A DNA stretch of 42,538 nt from Candidatus Tectomicrobia bacterium RIFCSPLOWO2_12_FULL_69_37 (GTDB lineage: Bacteria; UBA8248), in assembly GCA_001790955.1 (NCBI GenBank), contig MGDP01000193.1, forward strand, positions 7,414 to 49,951. The letters run 5' to 3'. The stretch's first letter is position 1. The number at the start of each line of letters is the position of its first letter. The position numbers and the translations under genes are program-made. This document shows positions 17,727 through 27,142 of the stretch, piece by piece. The notes below the pieces were generated by a model that searched no databases, was not told the DNA's origin, and saw only the letters and a list, made by a program, of their open reading frames with translations.

Positions 17727-19135
17727 GCGAGGTAAGCACAGTGGCCGTCTTCACTGCCATGCAGATCGCGCGCGCCGCGGGCGGCCGCGTGGCGCGCGGG
17801 AGGGAGGGAATGGAGGCGTCGGGGGTGAGCACCGACAGCCGCACCCTCGCGCCCGGCGAGCTCTTCATCCCCCTCGTCGGACCGAACTTCGACGGCCATG
17901 ACTTCGCCGAGAGGGCCGTGGCGGCCGGAGCGGCGGGCGTCCTCGTTCAGCGCGGCCGGGCCCTCCCCCGCGCCGGAGAGGTGTTCGTGATCGAGGTGGA
18001 AGACACCCTCCGGGCACTGGGCGACCTCGCCCGCTTCCACCGCGAGCGGCACGAGGTGTCGGTGGTAGTCGTCACGGGGAGCAACGGCAAGACCACGACG
18101 AAGGAGATGATCGCCTCCATCCTCGCGCAGGGGGCCGAGACCCTGAAGAGCGAGGGGAACCTGAACAATCTGGTGGGCCTGCCGCACCAGGTGCTCCGCC
18201 TGCTTCCTGAGCACACCCGGGCGGTCTTCGAGATGGGAATGAACCAGCCGGGCGAGATCCGCCGCCTGGCCTGGATCGCCCTCCCCCAGATCGGGGTCAT
18301 CACCAACGTCGCCCCCGCCCACCTGGAGGGGCTGGGGTCCATCGAGGCGGTGCGCGAGGCGAAGGGAGAGCTCCTGGAGGGCATGGGAGCGCGCGGGCGA
18401 GCAGCCCTCAGCGCCGACGATCCCCACAGCCGGCTTCTCGCCGAGCGCTTCCGCCAGGCGGGTGGAGAGGTCCTCACCTTCGGGCTGGCGGAGGATAGCA
18501 AGGTGCGGGGCGAAGCGATCCGCGTCTCCGCCCGGGAGGGGACGCGCTTCCTCCTCCACATCGGGGGGCGGAGAGTGGCGGTGCGCCTACCGGGCCTGGG
18601 CCGCCACAACGCGCAGAACGCCCTCGCGGCAGCGGCGGCGGCCTCCCTCGCCGGATGCTCCGTCGAGGAGGTCGTCCGGGGGCTGGAGCGGGCCGAGCTC
18701 CTCAAGATGCGCCTCGAGGTGCGCGCGCTCCCCCGCCGGGAGGGGTGCTTCCTCATCGACGACGCCTATAACGCGAACCCGGCTTCCGTCCTCCAGGCGC
18801 TGGAGACGGCCGTCCACCTGCGCGGAGAGGGCCGCCTGTTCGCCGTGCTGGGGGACATGAAGGAGCTGGGCGCCTTCGACATGGATGCCCACCGAGAGGT
18901 GGGCCGGGCGGCGGCCCGGACGGCGGATTGCTTCGCGGGCGTGGGGCCGATGATGAGGCATGCGGTGGAGGAGGCCCGCCGGACCGGCCTCGCGGCGGAC
19001 CGGGCGCGCCATTTCGGAGAGCCGGCCGAGGCGGCTTCCTGGGTCGCGGGCTGTCTGCGGCCGGGGGACTGGGTGCTGGTCAAGGGCTCCCGCTCGATGC
19101 GGATGGAGCGTGCGTCGGAGGCCCTGGAGGGTTGA
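17723..19135 (+). CDS. murF: UDP-MurNAc-tripeptide:D-alanyl-D-alanine ligase
   Basis: MurF attaches D-Ala-D-Ala to complete the UDP-MurNAc pentapeptide. It has 470 residues. The N-terminal domain carries STDSRTLAPGELF, the P-loop is GS120-NGK123-TTTK, FEMGMNQPGEI marks the central domain and DDAYNANPAS the C-terminal ligase domain. It starts at GTG 17723 in a GTGA overlap with murE and ends with TGATG shared with mraY. The D-Ala-D-Ala ligase that would supply its substrate is not in this window. Confidence 0.96.
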   Translation: MSEVSTVAVFTAMQIARAAGGRVARGREGMEASGVSTDSRTLAPGELFIPLVGPNFDGHDFAERAVAAGAAGVLVQRGRALPRAGEVFVIEVEDTLRALGDLARFHRERHEVSVVVVTGSNGKTTTKEMIASILAQGAETLKSEGNLNNLVGLPHQVLRLLPEHTRAVFEMGMNQPGEIRRLAWIALPQIGVITNVAPAHLEGLGSIEAVREAKGELLEGMGARGRAALSADDPHSRLLAERFRQAGGEVLTFGLAEDSKVRGEAIRVSAREGTRFLLHIGGRRVAVRLPGLGRHNAQNALAAAAAASLAGCSVEEVVRGLERAELLKMRLEVRALPRREGCFLIDDAYNANPASVLQALETAVHLRGEGRLFAVLGDMKELGAFDMDAHREVGRAAARTADCFAGVGPMMRHAVEEARRTGLAADRARHFGEPAEAASWVAGCLRPGDWVLVKGSRSMRMERASEALEG

Positions 19136-20220
19136 TGCTCTATTCCCTGTTGCTGAGCCTCAGCGACAAGTTCTCGGTTCTCCACGTGTTCCGGTTCATC
19201 ACGTTCCGGACCGCGGTGGCCGCGTGCACCGCCCTGATCATGTGCTTGCTGATCGGCCCCTACCTCATCCGCGCCCTGCGGAAGTTCCAGATCGGAGAGG
19301 AAATCCGCGAGGATGGGCCGAAGAGCCACTTCACGAAGCAGGGCACGCCGACGATGGGCGGCCTCCTCATACTCGCCTCAATCGCCATCCCGACGCTCCT
19401 GTGGACGGATCTGAATCTCCGCCTCGTCTGGCTTGTCCTGTTCTCGATGGCGGCTTTTGCTGCCCTGGGGTTCGTGGACGATTACCGGAAAGTCATACGG
19501 AAGGACAAGCGGGGGATCCCGCCCTCGCGGAAGTGCCTCTGCCAAGGCGCCATCGGCCTGGCGGTGGGCGCCGCGCTCTACAGCGGCTGGGCGGTCCCCC
19601 AGTTCAAGCCGGTGGTGATGTTCCCCTTCTTCAAGAATCTCCAGCCGGACCTCGGGGCGTGGTTCGTGCTGTACGCGGCGGTGGTGATCGTGGCCACCAG
19701 CAACGCCGTCAACCTGACGGACGGACTCGACGGACTGGCCATTGGCCCCCTCATGATCGCATCCGGCGCCTACCTGGTGTTCAGCTACGTGGCTGGCCAT
19801 GCGGTCATATCGAAGTACCTGCTGATCCTCCCCGTGCGCGGGGGCGGGGAGCTCGCCGTAGTGTGCGGCGCCATGGTGGGCGCGGGGCTGGGCTTCTTGT
19901 GGTTCAACGCCTATCCCGCCCAGGTGTTCATGGGGGACGTCGGCGCGCTCCCGCTGGGCGCGGTCCTCGCCACGATCGCCCTGGCCATCAAGCAGGAAAT
20001 CCTGTTGTTCCTGGTGGGCGGGCTGTTCGTGATCGAGGCCCTCTCGGTCATCCTCCAGGTCCTCTCCTTCAAGACGACAGGGCAGCGCATCTTCCGCATG
20101 GCTCCGCTGCACCATCACTTCGAGGAGAAGGGCTGGGTGGAGCCCAAGGTGACCGTGCGGTTCTGGATCGTGGCGATCTTGCTCGCGCTCTTGAGCCTGA
20201 GCACGCTGAAGCTGAGATGA
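19135..20220 (+). CDS. mraY: Phospho-N-acetylmuramoyl-pentapeptide transferase
   Basis: MraY transfers phospho-MurNAc-pentapeptide to undecaprenyl phosphate, forming lipid I at the inner membrane. It has 361 residues and about ten hydrophobic helices. Conserved cytoplasmic segments are KSHFTKQGTPTMGG, FVDDYRK (the aspartate pair), NAVNLTDGLDGLA, FMGDVGALPLGA and MAPLHHHFE. The ATG at 19135 shares one base with the murF stop, and its TGA overlaps the ATG of murD (ATGA). Confidence 0.97.
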   Translation: MLYSLLLSLSDKFSVLHVFRFITFRTAVAACTALIMCLLIGPYLIRALRKFQIGEEIREDGPKSHFTKQGTPTMGGLLILASIAIPTLLWTDLNLRLVWLVLFSMAAFAALGFVDDYRKVIRKDKRGIPPSRKCLCQGAIGLAVGAALYSGWAVPQFKPVVMFPFFKNLQPDLGAWFVLYAAVVIVATSNAVNLTDGLDGLAIGPLMIASGAYLVFSYVAGHAVISKYLLILPVRGGGELAVVCGAMVGAGLGFLWFNAYPAQVFMGDVGALPLGAVLATIALAIKQEILLFLVGGLFVIEALSVILQVLSFKTTGQRIFRMAPLHHHFEEKGWVEPKVTVRFWIVAILLALLSLSTLKLR

Positions 20221-21614
20221 GGAGCCTCGCGGTGGAGGAGCGGATGGCGGAGTGGGTAGAGAACATCCCCTCGCGCCGCGCGGTGGTCATGGGAATGGCC
20301 CGCACCGGGTGCGCCGCCGCCGCCGCCCTGGCCAGGCGGGGGGCGGAGGTGGTGGGCACGGACATGAAGGAGATCCCGGGCTTGCGCGAGGAGCTCCCCC
20401 AAGGGGTGGCGCTCGAGCTCGGGTGCCACCGGGAGGAAACCTTTCGCCGGTGCGACCTGCTCGTCGTGAGCCCTGGCATTCCGGCGACCGACCGGTTCAT
20501 CCAGACGGCGCTGGCGGCCGGGGCCGAGGTGATCAGCGAGATCGAGCTTGCCTGGCGGCTCTGCCCGGCTCCCATCGCGGCGGTGACGGGGACGAACGGG
20601 AAAACGACGGCCACCACCATGCTCGGGGCCATCCTGGAAGAGGCCGGCTACCGGGCGCCGGTCGGCGGGAACATCGGCCGGCCTCTCGTAAACGTGGTCG
20701 AGAACGAGGGGCAGGAGGCGGATTTCGTGGTGAGCGAGGTGAGCAGCTTCCAGCTCGAGTGGGCTCCCACCCTTCGGCCCAGGGTGGGGGTGATCACCAA
20801 CGTCACCCCGGACCACCTCGACCGCCACCCCGACCTCGACGGCTACGCCGAGGTCAAGGCCCGGCTCCTCGCGAACCAGGGGCCTGGGGACGCCAAAGTG
20901 CTGAACGCGGACGACCCCCTGACCGCGCGCTATCTCCCCGGAGGCCGCCAGGCGGCCCTGGCCTTCAGCCGGAAGAAAGCTCCCGAGACGGGCGCCTATG
21001 CGGAGGGAGGGTGGATCTACCTCTGCCTCGGCGGTAGCCGGGAGCGGGTGTGCGCGGCCGGGGAGCTGGCCGTCCCGGGGGTGCACAACCTGGAAAACTT
21101 TCTCGCGGCATGCGCGGCGGCTGGCTTCCTGGGGGCCGGAGCGGATGCCATGGCGCGCCTGGCCCGCCGATTCAGAGGCCTCCCGCACCGCATGGAGCCT
21201 GTCGCCGAGATCGGCGGGGTGCGCTGGGTGAACGACTCCAAGGGCACCAACGTCGGAGCCACGGTCATGAGCCTTGAGAGCGTGGACGGGCCGGTGCTCC
21301 TCATCGCCGGGGGGACCGACAAGGGGAGCGACCTGACCCCGATGCTCGATCCCCTGCGCAAGCGGGCGCGGACCATGGTTCTCATCGGGAAGGCGGCGGA
21401 CCGCTTCGATCGCTTCTTCCGGGGGAAGGTGCCCGTTGAGCGGGCCGCGACGCTGGAGGAGGCGGTCCGCCGCTGCGCCGAGGCCGCCCGGCCCGGGGAC
21501 ACCGTGCTCTTCTCGCCCGCCTGCGCGAGCTTCGACCAGTTCCGCGACTACGTCCACCGGGGCGAAGTGTTCCGCGAGGCGGTGCGGGCGCTCGATAAGG
21601 AGGCGGCGCGGTGA
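20217..21614 (+). CDS. murD: UDP-MurNAc-L-alanine:D-glutamate ligase
   Basis: MurD adds D-glutamate to UDP-MurNAc-L-alanine. The 465-residue protein has an N-terminal Rossmann-like domain (VVMGMARTGCAAA), the ATP loop GTNGKTTATTML, NVTPDHLDRHPDLDGYAEVK, and the C-terminal HRMEPVAEIGGVRWVNDSKG typical of MurD. The ATG at 20217 overlaps the mraY stop; the frame is open for about 1.2 kb upstream inside murF and mraY, but that is a reading-frame artefact of high GC. It ends in a GTGA overlap with ftsW. Confidence 0.96.
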   Translation: MRSLAVEERMAEWVENIPSRRAVVMGMARTGCAAAAALARRGAEVVGTDMKEIPGLREELPQGVALELGCHREETFRRCDLLVVSPGIPATDRFIQTALAAGAEVISEIELAWRLCPAPIAAVTGTNGKTTATTMLGAILEEAGYRAPVGGNIGRPLVNVVENEGQEADFVVSEVSSFQLEWAPTLRPRVGVITNVTPDHLDRHPDLDGYAEVKARLLANQGPGDAKVLNADDPLTARYLPGGRQAALAFSRKKAPETGAYAEGGWIYLCLGGSRERVCAAGELAVPGVHNLENFLAACAAAGFLGAGADAMARLARRFRGLPHRMEPVAEIGGVRWVNDSKGTNVGATVMSLESVDGPVLLIAGGTDKGSDLTPMLDPLRKRARTMVLIGKAADRFDRFFRGKVPVERAATLEEAVRRCAEAARPGDTVLFSPACASFDQFRDYVHRGEVFREAVRALDKEAAR

Positions 21615-22768
21615 GCCGGACGCGGATCGACCCGGTCGTCTTTTTCAGCGCCCTCGGGCTCAACGTCTTCGGGGTGGTGATGGTGTTCAGCGCGAGCCAG
21701 ATTCTGGCCCTCGACCGCTACGGGGACTCCTTCTACTTCGTGAAGCGGCACGTCATGTGGGCGGCGGTGGGGTTCGCGCTGATGCTGCTCCTGGCCCGGG
21801 CGAATGTGCGGAAGCTGAGGCACCTCGCCTTCCCGATCCTCGTGCTCTCGTTCGTTGTCCTGGCGCTCGTCTTCGCGCCGGGTATCGGGCGCACAGCGGG
21901 CGGCGCCCGCCGGTGGATCGTGCTGGGGCCTCTCTCTTTCCAGCCAGCCGAGGCGGCGAAGTTCGGGCTGCTGTTCTTCCTGGCTCATTTCCTTGCGGTG
22001 AAGGGAGAGCGTCTGGACGACCTGCGGTACGGCTTCATGCCGCCGGTCCTGATCACGGCGATGGGTGTGCTCCTCATCCTCGCCCAGCCGGACCTCGGGA
22101 CGGCCATGCTCCTGACCCTGGTGGCCGGAATGATGCTCTTCCTCGCGGGGGCGCGCTGGCACCACCTGCTGGGGTGCGCCCTGACGGCGGCGCCGGTCTT
22201 CTACTGGCTGGTGTTCTCGGTGCCTTGGCGGCGGAAGCGGATCCTGGCCTTCCTCGATCCCTTCGGCGCAGTGCGCGAGACGGGCTACCAGCTCGTCCAG
22301 TCCCTCCTGGCCCTGGGCCGGGGCGGCCTCACCGGCCTGGGTCTCGGGGAGGGGAAGCAGAAGCTCCTCTACCTGCCGGAGCCTCACACCGACTTCATCT
22401 TCGCCGTGATCGGGGAGGAGCTGGGCCTCATCGGGACCCTCGCCGTGGCGGCGGTCTTCGCGGTGATCCTCTGGCGGGGGCTGCGCATCGCGGCCCGCTG
22501 CGAGGACGGCTTCCGCTTCCTCCTCGCCTCGGGGCTCACCCTGATGGTGGCGGTCCAGGGGCTCCTGAACATGGCGGTGGCGGCGGGCCTCGTGCCCACC
22601 AAGGGGGTTCCGCTTCCCCTCATCAGCCTGGGGGGGACGTCGCTGGTGTTCACCCTGGCGGCCTTGGGGCTGCTCCTCGCCGTGGAGGCGGGGACGCGTC
22701 CTGCCCCGGCCCAGGCCGCGCCGATGGACGCGGCCGCCTCCTGGCCCGCCGCGGGGAGGGCCGGCTGA
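21611..22768 (+). CDS. ftsW: Septal peptidoglycan polymerase FtsW (SEDS family)
   Basis: FtsW polymerises glycan strands from lipid II at the septum, paired with FtsI. It has 385 residues and about ten membrane helices. Family signatures are GGARRWIVLGPLSFQPAEAAK, GLGEGKQKLLYLPEPHTDFI and VPLPLISLGGTS. The dcw position argues for FtsW rather than RodA. It starts at GTG 21611 in a GTGA overlap with murD, and its TGA shares one base with the ATG of murG. Confidence 0.94.
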   Translation: MSRTRIDPVVFFSALGLNVFGVVMVFSASQILALDRYGDSFYFVKRHVMWAAVGFALMLLLARANVRKLRHLAFPILVLSFVVLALVFAPGIGRTAGGARRWIVLGPLSFQPAEAAKFGLLFFLAHFLAVKGERLDDLRYGFMPPVLITAMGVLLILAQPDLGTAMLLTLVAGMMLFLAGARWHHLLGCALTAAPVFYWLVFSVPWRRKRILAFLDPFGAVRETGYQLVQSLLALGRGGLTGLGLGEGKQKLLYLPEPHTDFIFAVIGEELGLIGTLAVAAVFAVILWRGLRIAARCEDGFRFLLASGLTLMVAVQGLLNMAVAAGLVPTKGVPLPLISLGGTSLVFTLAALGLLLAVEAGTRPAPAQAAPMDAAASWPAAGRAG

Positions 22769-23853
22769 TGCGCCTCCTCATCGCGGGCGGAGGGACGGGC
22801 GGCCACCTGTACCCGGGGATCGCGGTGGCGCGCGCCTGGCTGCGCGGAGGGCCCGATCACCGCGTCCTGTTCGTGGGAACGGCCCGGGGCATCGAGGCCC
22901 GGGTGCTGCCCCGGGAGGGTCTCCCCCTGGAGACGATCGCGGCGGCGGGTGTCATCGGCCGCTCGGCAGGGCAGAAGGTCGGGGCCGCTGTGCTCATGGT
23001 CCGGGGGCTCGCCCAGTCGCTCGGGATCATCGGCCGCTTCCAGCCTCACGTGGTGCTGGGGGTGGGCGGGTACACGAGCGCGCCCGCCGTGGCCGCGGCC
23101 TGGCTGCGGCGCCGTCCGATCGTGCTCATGGAGCAGAACGCCGTGCCCGGCGTGGCCAACCGCCTGCTGGGACGGCTCGCCTACCGGGTGGCGGTCTCCC
23201 TCCCGGGGGCGATTCCCCATTTCCCCACCGGCATGACGGTACAGACGGGCTTACCCCTGCGGGAGGGATTCGCGGGCGAGCCCGAGCGGCCCGCCTCCTT
23301 CTGGGAAGGGCCCCTGCGCGTCCTCGTCTTCGGCGGGAGTCAGGGGGCGCACGCCCTCAACGAGGCCGTCGCCGAGGCCCTTCCCCTCCTGGGAGAAGAC
23401 GCCCGGCGGATGCGCTTCGTCCACCAGACCGGGGAGGCTGGCCTGGAGCGAATGCGGGCAGCCTACGCCGGAGCGGGTGCGGAGGCCGAGGTGGCCGCCT
23501 TCTTCTACGACATGGCGGACCGCTTCCGGTGGGCCCACTTGGCGGTAGCGCGCGCAGGGGCGGCGACGGTGGCCGAGCTCACCGCCATGGGGCTGCCCGC
23601 CGTGCTGGTGCCCTTTCCCAGCGCGACCCACGGCCATCAGGAGGCGAACGCCCGCTTCCTCGAGGAGGGAGGGGCGGTGCGGATGGTGCTCCAGCGCGAG
23701 CTGAGCGGGGCACGCCTAGCCGCCCTGCTGAGGGAGTTCGAGGCCAGCCGCCATCTGCTGGCCGAGATGTCGCGCCGCTCGAGGGATCTGGCCCGGCCGG
23801 ACGCCTCGGAGGCGGTGGCCGCCCTATGCAGGGAGGCGGCGCGGGCCGCATAA
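22768..23853 (+). CDS. murG: UDP-GlcNAc:lipid I N-acetylglucosaminyltransferase
   Basis: MurG adds GlcNAc to lipid I at the inner face of the membrane, giving lipid II. It has 361 residues, a GT-B fold. Signatures are the N-terminal GGGTGGHLYPGIAVA, LGVGGYTSAP, MEQNAVPGVANR, VFGGSQGAHALN and the donor-binding ARAGAATVAEL followed by HGHQEANAR. The start ATG 22768 shares a base with the ftsW stop. A 21-base gap with AGAGGAGA leads to murC. Confidence 0.97.
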   Translation: MRLLIAGGGTGGHLYPGIAVARAWLRGGPDHRVLFVGTARGIEARVLPREGLPLETIAAAGVIGRSAGQKVGAAVLMVRGLAQSLGIIGRFQPHVVLGVGGYTSAPAVAAAWLRRRPIVLMEQNAVPGVANRLLGRLAYRVAVSLPGAIPHFPTGMTVQTGLPLREGFAGEPERPASFWEGPLRVLVFGGSQGAHALNEAVAEALPLLGEDARRMRFVHQTGEAGLERMRAAYAGAGAEAEVAAFFYDMADRFRWAHLAVARAGAATVAELTAMGLPAVLVPFPSATHGHQEANARFLEEGGAVRMVLQRELSGARLAALLREFEASRHLLAEMSRRSRDLARPDASEAVAALCREAARAA

Positions 23854-23874
23854 GGCCCGCTTAGAGGAGAACGC

Positions 23875-25305
23875 ATGATCGCGCGCGCGCAGGTCACTCA
23901 TCCCATGCACCGCCGCTCCCGGCGCGTCCACTTCGTGGGCATCGGGGGGACGGGGATGTGCGGGATCGCGGAGGTGCTGCTCAACCTGGGCTACGAGGTG
24001 AGCGGCTCGGACCTCTCCCAGAACGAGGCCGTCTTCCGCCTTCGTCGCCTGGGGGCGAAGGTCTCGATGGGCCATCGCGCGGAGAACGTGGAGGGGGTGG
24101 AGGTGGTGGTCTACAGCTCGGCTGTCTCGCAGGAGAACGTCGAGGTGGCCGAGGCGCGCCGCCGGAAGATCCCGGTCATCCGGCGGGCGGAGATGCTGGC
24201 CGAGCTCATGCGCATGAAGTACAGCATCGCCGTGGCCGGGGCCCACGGGAAGACGACGACCACTTCTCTCATCGCCGCCATCCTGGCCGCCGCCGGCCTG
24301 GACCCGACCGTCGTCGTCGGCGGGAGGATCAACGCCATCGGAGCGAACGCCCGCCTGGGCGAGGGGGAGTACCTCGTCGCGGAAGCGGACGAGAGCGACG
24401 GCACCTTCCTCCGCCTGGTGCCCACCATCGCCGTGGTCACCAACATCGACGAGGAGCACCTGGACTTCTACCGCGACTTCCGGGCCATCAAGCAAGCCTT
24501 CCTGGAGTTCGTGAACAAGGTGCCGTTCTACGGTTTTTCCGTGGTGTGCCTCGACCATCCGGCCGTCCAGGAGATCATCCCCGGCATCGAGAAGCGCTTC
24601 TTCACCTACGGCTTCGGCTCCCAAGCCGACTACATCGGCGAGGAGTTCCGCTACGAGGCGGGGGAGGCGGCCTTCGCCGTCCGCCGCCGCAGCGGGCGGC
24701 TGGGGGAGATCCGCCTCCGGATCCCGGGCCGTCACAACGCCTACAACGCCCTGGCCGCCGCCGCGGTAGCCTCGGAGCTGGAGGTTCCATTTGAGGCTGT
24801 CCAGGCGGGGCTGCACGGCTTCGACGGCATCGGCCGGAGGCTCGAGCGGATCGGCGAGGCGGAGGGCGTGGCCGTCATGGACGACTACGGCCACCACCCG
24901 GAGGAGATCCGGGCCACCCTGCGGGCGGTCCGGGAGGCCTGGCCGGAGCGCCGCCTGGTGGTGCTCTTCCAGCCCCACCGCTACACACGCACGCATCATC
25001 TCGGGAAGGCCTTTCACACCGCTTTCTACGACGCGGACCTCCTGTTCGTGGCTCCCATCTACGCGGCGGGGGAGGCGCCCATCCCGGGCGTCAGCGCCTC
25101 TTCCATCGCGGAGGGCGTCCGCGCCCACGGCCACAAGGGCTGCGAGGAGGTGAAGGATCTCAAGGAAGCCGCCGGGAAGCTGGCGGGGGCGATCCGGCCC
25201 GGGGACTTGGTGCTCACCCTCGGAGCCGGGGATGTCTGGAAGGCGGGCCGGGAGCTGCTGGAGCGCCTTTCGGCCGGAGAGAGTCAGGCGGAGGAGGCGG
25301 GATGA
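23875..25305 (+). CDS. murC: UDP-N-acetylmuramate:L-alanine ligase
   Basis: MurC starts the peptide stem by adding L-alanine to UDP-MurNAc. The 476-residue protein shows HFVGIGGTGMCGIAEVL near the start, the ATP loop GAHGKTTTTSL, EADESDGTFL and, in the C-terminal domain, DDYGHHPEEI and FQPHRYTRT. The ATG at 23875 has AGAGGAGA at 23862-23869. Its TGA overlaps the ATG of murB (ATGA), which couples two consecutive steps of the pathway. Confidence 0.97.
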   Translation: MIARAQVTHPMHRRSRRVHFVGIGGTGMCGIAEVLLNLGYEVSGSDLSQNEAVFRLRRLGAKVSMGHRAENVEGVEVVVYSSAVSQENVEVAEARRRKIPVIRRAEMLAELMRMKYSIAVAGAHGKTTTTSLIAAILAAAGLDPTVVVGGRINAIGANARLGEGEYLVAEADESDGTFLRLVPTIAVVTNIDEEHLDFYRDFRAIKQAFLEFVNKVPFYGFSVVCLDHPAVQEIIPGIEKRFFTYGFGSQADYIGEEFRYEAGEAAFAVRRRSGRLGEIRLRIPGRHNAYNALAAAAVASELEVPFEAVQAGLHGFDGIGRRLERIGEAEGVAVMDDYGHHPEEIRATLRAVREAWPERRLVVLFQPHRYTRTHHLGKAFHTAFYDADLLFVAPIYAAGEAPIPGVSASSIAEGVRAHGHKGCEEVKDLKEAAGKLAGAIRPGDLVLTLGAGDVWKAGRELLERLSAGESQAEEAG

Positions 25306-26249
25306 GGAGCTGTCTGGTGGAGGAAGAGATGGCCTCGGGCCTGGAAGGAAGGCTGGCGGGGCTCGCCTGCGAGGTTCGCTTCGGCGAGCGTCTGGCGCCC
25401 TACACCACCTTCCAGGTGGGAGGACCGGCCGACGCCCTGGCCCTTCCCAAGGATGAGGCCGAGCTGGTGGAGCTTATCGCTCGGTGCTGGGCGGAGGGGC
25501 TCCCGATGAGCGTCCTGGGCGGCGGGGCCAACACCCTCGTGCGGGACGGCGGCATCCGGGGGGCGGTCATCTGCCTCGTGAACGGGTTCCGGGAGCTCGG
25601 CCTGGTGGAAGGCGACGCGCTCCTCGTCGAGGCCGGGGCCGGGGTGAAGATTCCCGCCCTGGTCCGCTTCGCGGCGGAGCGCGGCCTGGAGGGGGTGGAG
25701 TGCCTGGCCGGGGTGCCCGGGACGGTGGGTGGGGCGCTGGCCATGAACGCGGGCACGGCGGAGCGCTACGCCGGGGAGGCCGTGGAGAGCGTCCGCTGGG
25801 CGCGGCTCGCGGGAGGAGGGGTGGAAACCTTGCCGGCCTCCCGGATCACGTTCGTCTACCGGGGGGCGCGCCTCCCCGAGCCGGGCGTGGTGACGTCGGT
25901 GCGCTTCCGGCTGAGGAAGGGCGACGCCGAGGCCTTGCGCGCTTATCTCAAGGAGCACGCGGCGATGCGCCGCGAGCGTCAGCCCTGGGGTGTCCCGTGC
26001 GCAGGCTCGATCTTCCGCAACCCTCCGGGGGAGCGGGCGGGGAGGCTCATCGAGGTGGCGGGCCTCAAGGGGCGCCGCGTGGGCGGGGCCGAGGTGAGCC
26101 GGGTGCACGCCAACTTCCTCGTCAATTGCGGCGGGGCGACAGCGGCGGACGTGCTGGAGCTCATCGGGGTGGTCCGGGCCCGGGTCCGGGAGGCCCATGG
26201 CCTGGACCTGGAGCTCGAACTTAAGATCGCCGGGGAGGACCTGCCGTGA
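25302..26249 (+). CDS. murB: UDP-N-acetylenolpyruvoylglucosamine reductase
   Basis: MurB is an FAD/NADPH enzyme that reduces enolpyruvyl-UDP-GlcNAc to UDP-MurNAc. It has 315 residues. FAD-binding blocks are TTFQVGGPAD, GGGANTLVRDGG and GVPGTVGGALAMNAG; the proton-donor serine is S236 in GSIFRNP, and the end shows GRRVGGAEVSRVHANFLVN. The ATG at 25302 overlaps murC; ATG 25329 is an alternative start, as the first nine residues are not family-like. A GTGA overlap leads directly to ftsQ, where many bacteria have ddl. Confidence 0.95.
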   Translation: MRSCLVEEEMASGLEGRLAGLACEVRFGERLAPYTTFQVGGPADALALPKDEAELVELIARCWAEGLPMSVLGGGANTLVRDGGIRGAVICLVNGFRELGLVEGDALLVEAGAGVKIPALVRFAAERGLEGVECLAGVPGTVGGALAMNAGTAERYAGEAVESVRWARLAGGGVETLPASRITFVYRGARLPEPGVVTSVRFRLRKGDAEALRAYLKEHAAMRRERQPWGVPCAGSIFRNPPGERAGRLIEVAGLKGRRVGGAEVSRVHANFLVNCGGATAADVLELIGVVRARVREAHGLDLELELKIAGEDLP

Positions 26250-27142
26250 ACCGGCCTGTGCTTCGGCTTCAGCCGATTCCGGCGGCGCCCGCCCACCGGC
26301 CCGGGGAAGAGATCCGCCCCGGGCGGAAAGTCCCGTCCGCGAAGCCGCGGGGCAGGGCCTGGAGCGCGGGGCCCCGGCGGGCGCGAGGAGCCTGGGTGCG
26401 GCCGGCCATCGGGCTCCTGGTCTTCGTGGAGATCCTCCTGCTGGGAGGCCACGCCGTGCGCTGGGCGCGGACAAGCCCCCGCTTCGCGCTCAGCGAGGTG
26501 GTGGTGGAGGGCCACCGGGCGCTGGACGCGCGCGACATCGTGCGCCTGACGGCTCTCCCGCTCGGCCTGAACATCTTCGACGTGGACCTGGAGCAGGTCC
26601 GCAGCCGGGTGGCGGCCAATCCGTGGGTGCGTCAGGCGAGCGTGCGGAGGCAGCTGCCCCACGCCCTGCGCGTCGAGATCGAGGAACGGCGCCCGGCCGC
26701 CCTGTTCCGGCGGGACCCGCCCTTCGCGGTGGACGCGGAGGGAGTGGTACTGGGGGCGCTCCTGGACAAGCCGCAGGGGTGCCTCCCCCTCCTTGAGGGG
26801 TTCGATCCCCAGCAGCTTTCCCCCGGGAGTTCCGTCTGGGGGCCGGGATTCGAGGCCCAGCTCGCGGCGGTCAGGCGGTTTTCGCTGACGCCTGGGATCC
26901 GCGATGGGTGCCTCTCCGTCCGGCGGACGGAAGAGGGGAGGCTCCGCCTGCGGGCCTTGGACGGGAAGATCGAGCTTCTGGCGAGCGAGGATGGGATCGA
27001 GGCCCAGGCCGCCCGCCTGCGTGCCGTCGTCCAGCACATTCTGAGGGAACCGCCCGCCTCCGCACGGATCGAGTTGGATCTCACGTTCCCGGGCCGCGTC
27101 GTCGTCCGGCCCACCGGACAGGATGGAGGGTCGAAAGGATGA
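26246..27142 (+). CDS. ftsQ: Cell division protein FtsQ
   Basis: FtsQ is the bitopic scaffold that holds FtsL and FtsB at the septum. The 298-residue protein has a long basic, proline-rich cytoplasmic tail (residues 1-50), one membrane helix at about 50-70, a POTRA domain at about 79-148 (LSEVVVEGHRALDARDIVRL to LRVEIEERRPAALF), and a periplasmic FtsQ domain. It starts at GTG 26246 in a GTGA overlap with murB and ends in ATGA with ftsA. Confidence 0.93.
   Translation: MNRPVLRLQPIPAAPAHRPGEEIRPGRKVPSAKPRGRAWSAGPRRARGAWVRPAIGLLVFVEILLLGGHAVRWARTSPRFALSEVVVEGHRALDARDIVRLTALPLGLNIFDVDLEQVRSRVAANPWVRQASVRRQLPHALRVEIEERRPAALFRRDPPFAVDAEGVVLGALLDKPQGCLPLLEGFDPQQLSPGSSVWGPGFEAQLAAVRRFSLTPGIRDGCLSVRRTEEGRLRLRALDGKIELLASEDGIEAQAARLRAVVQHILREPPASARIELDLTFPGRVVVRPTGQDGGSKG

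Noticed and set aside
18960-20216. Extension of murD far upstream in the same frame
   Set aside because: The extra 419 residues are out-of-frame readings of murF and mraY; ATG 20217 in the ATGA overlap gives normal MurD length.
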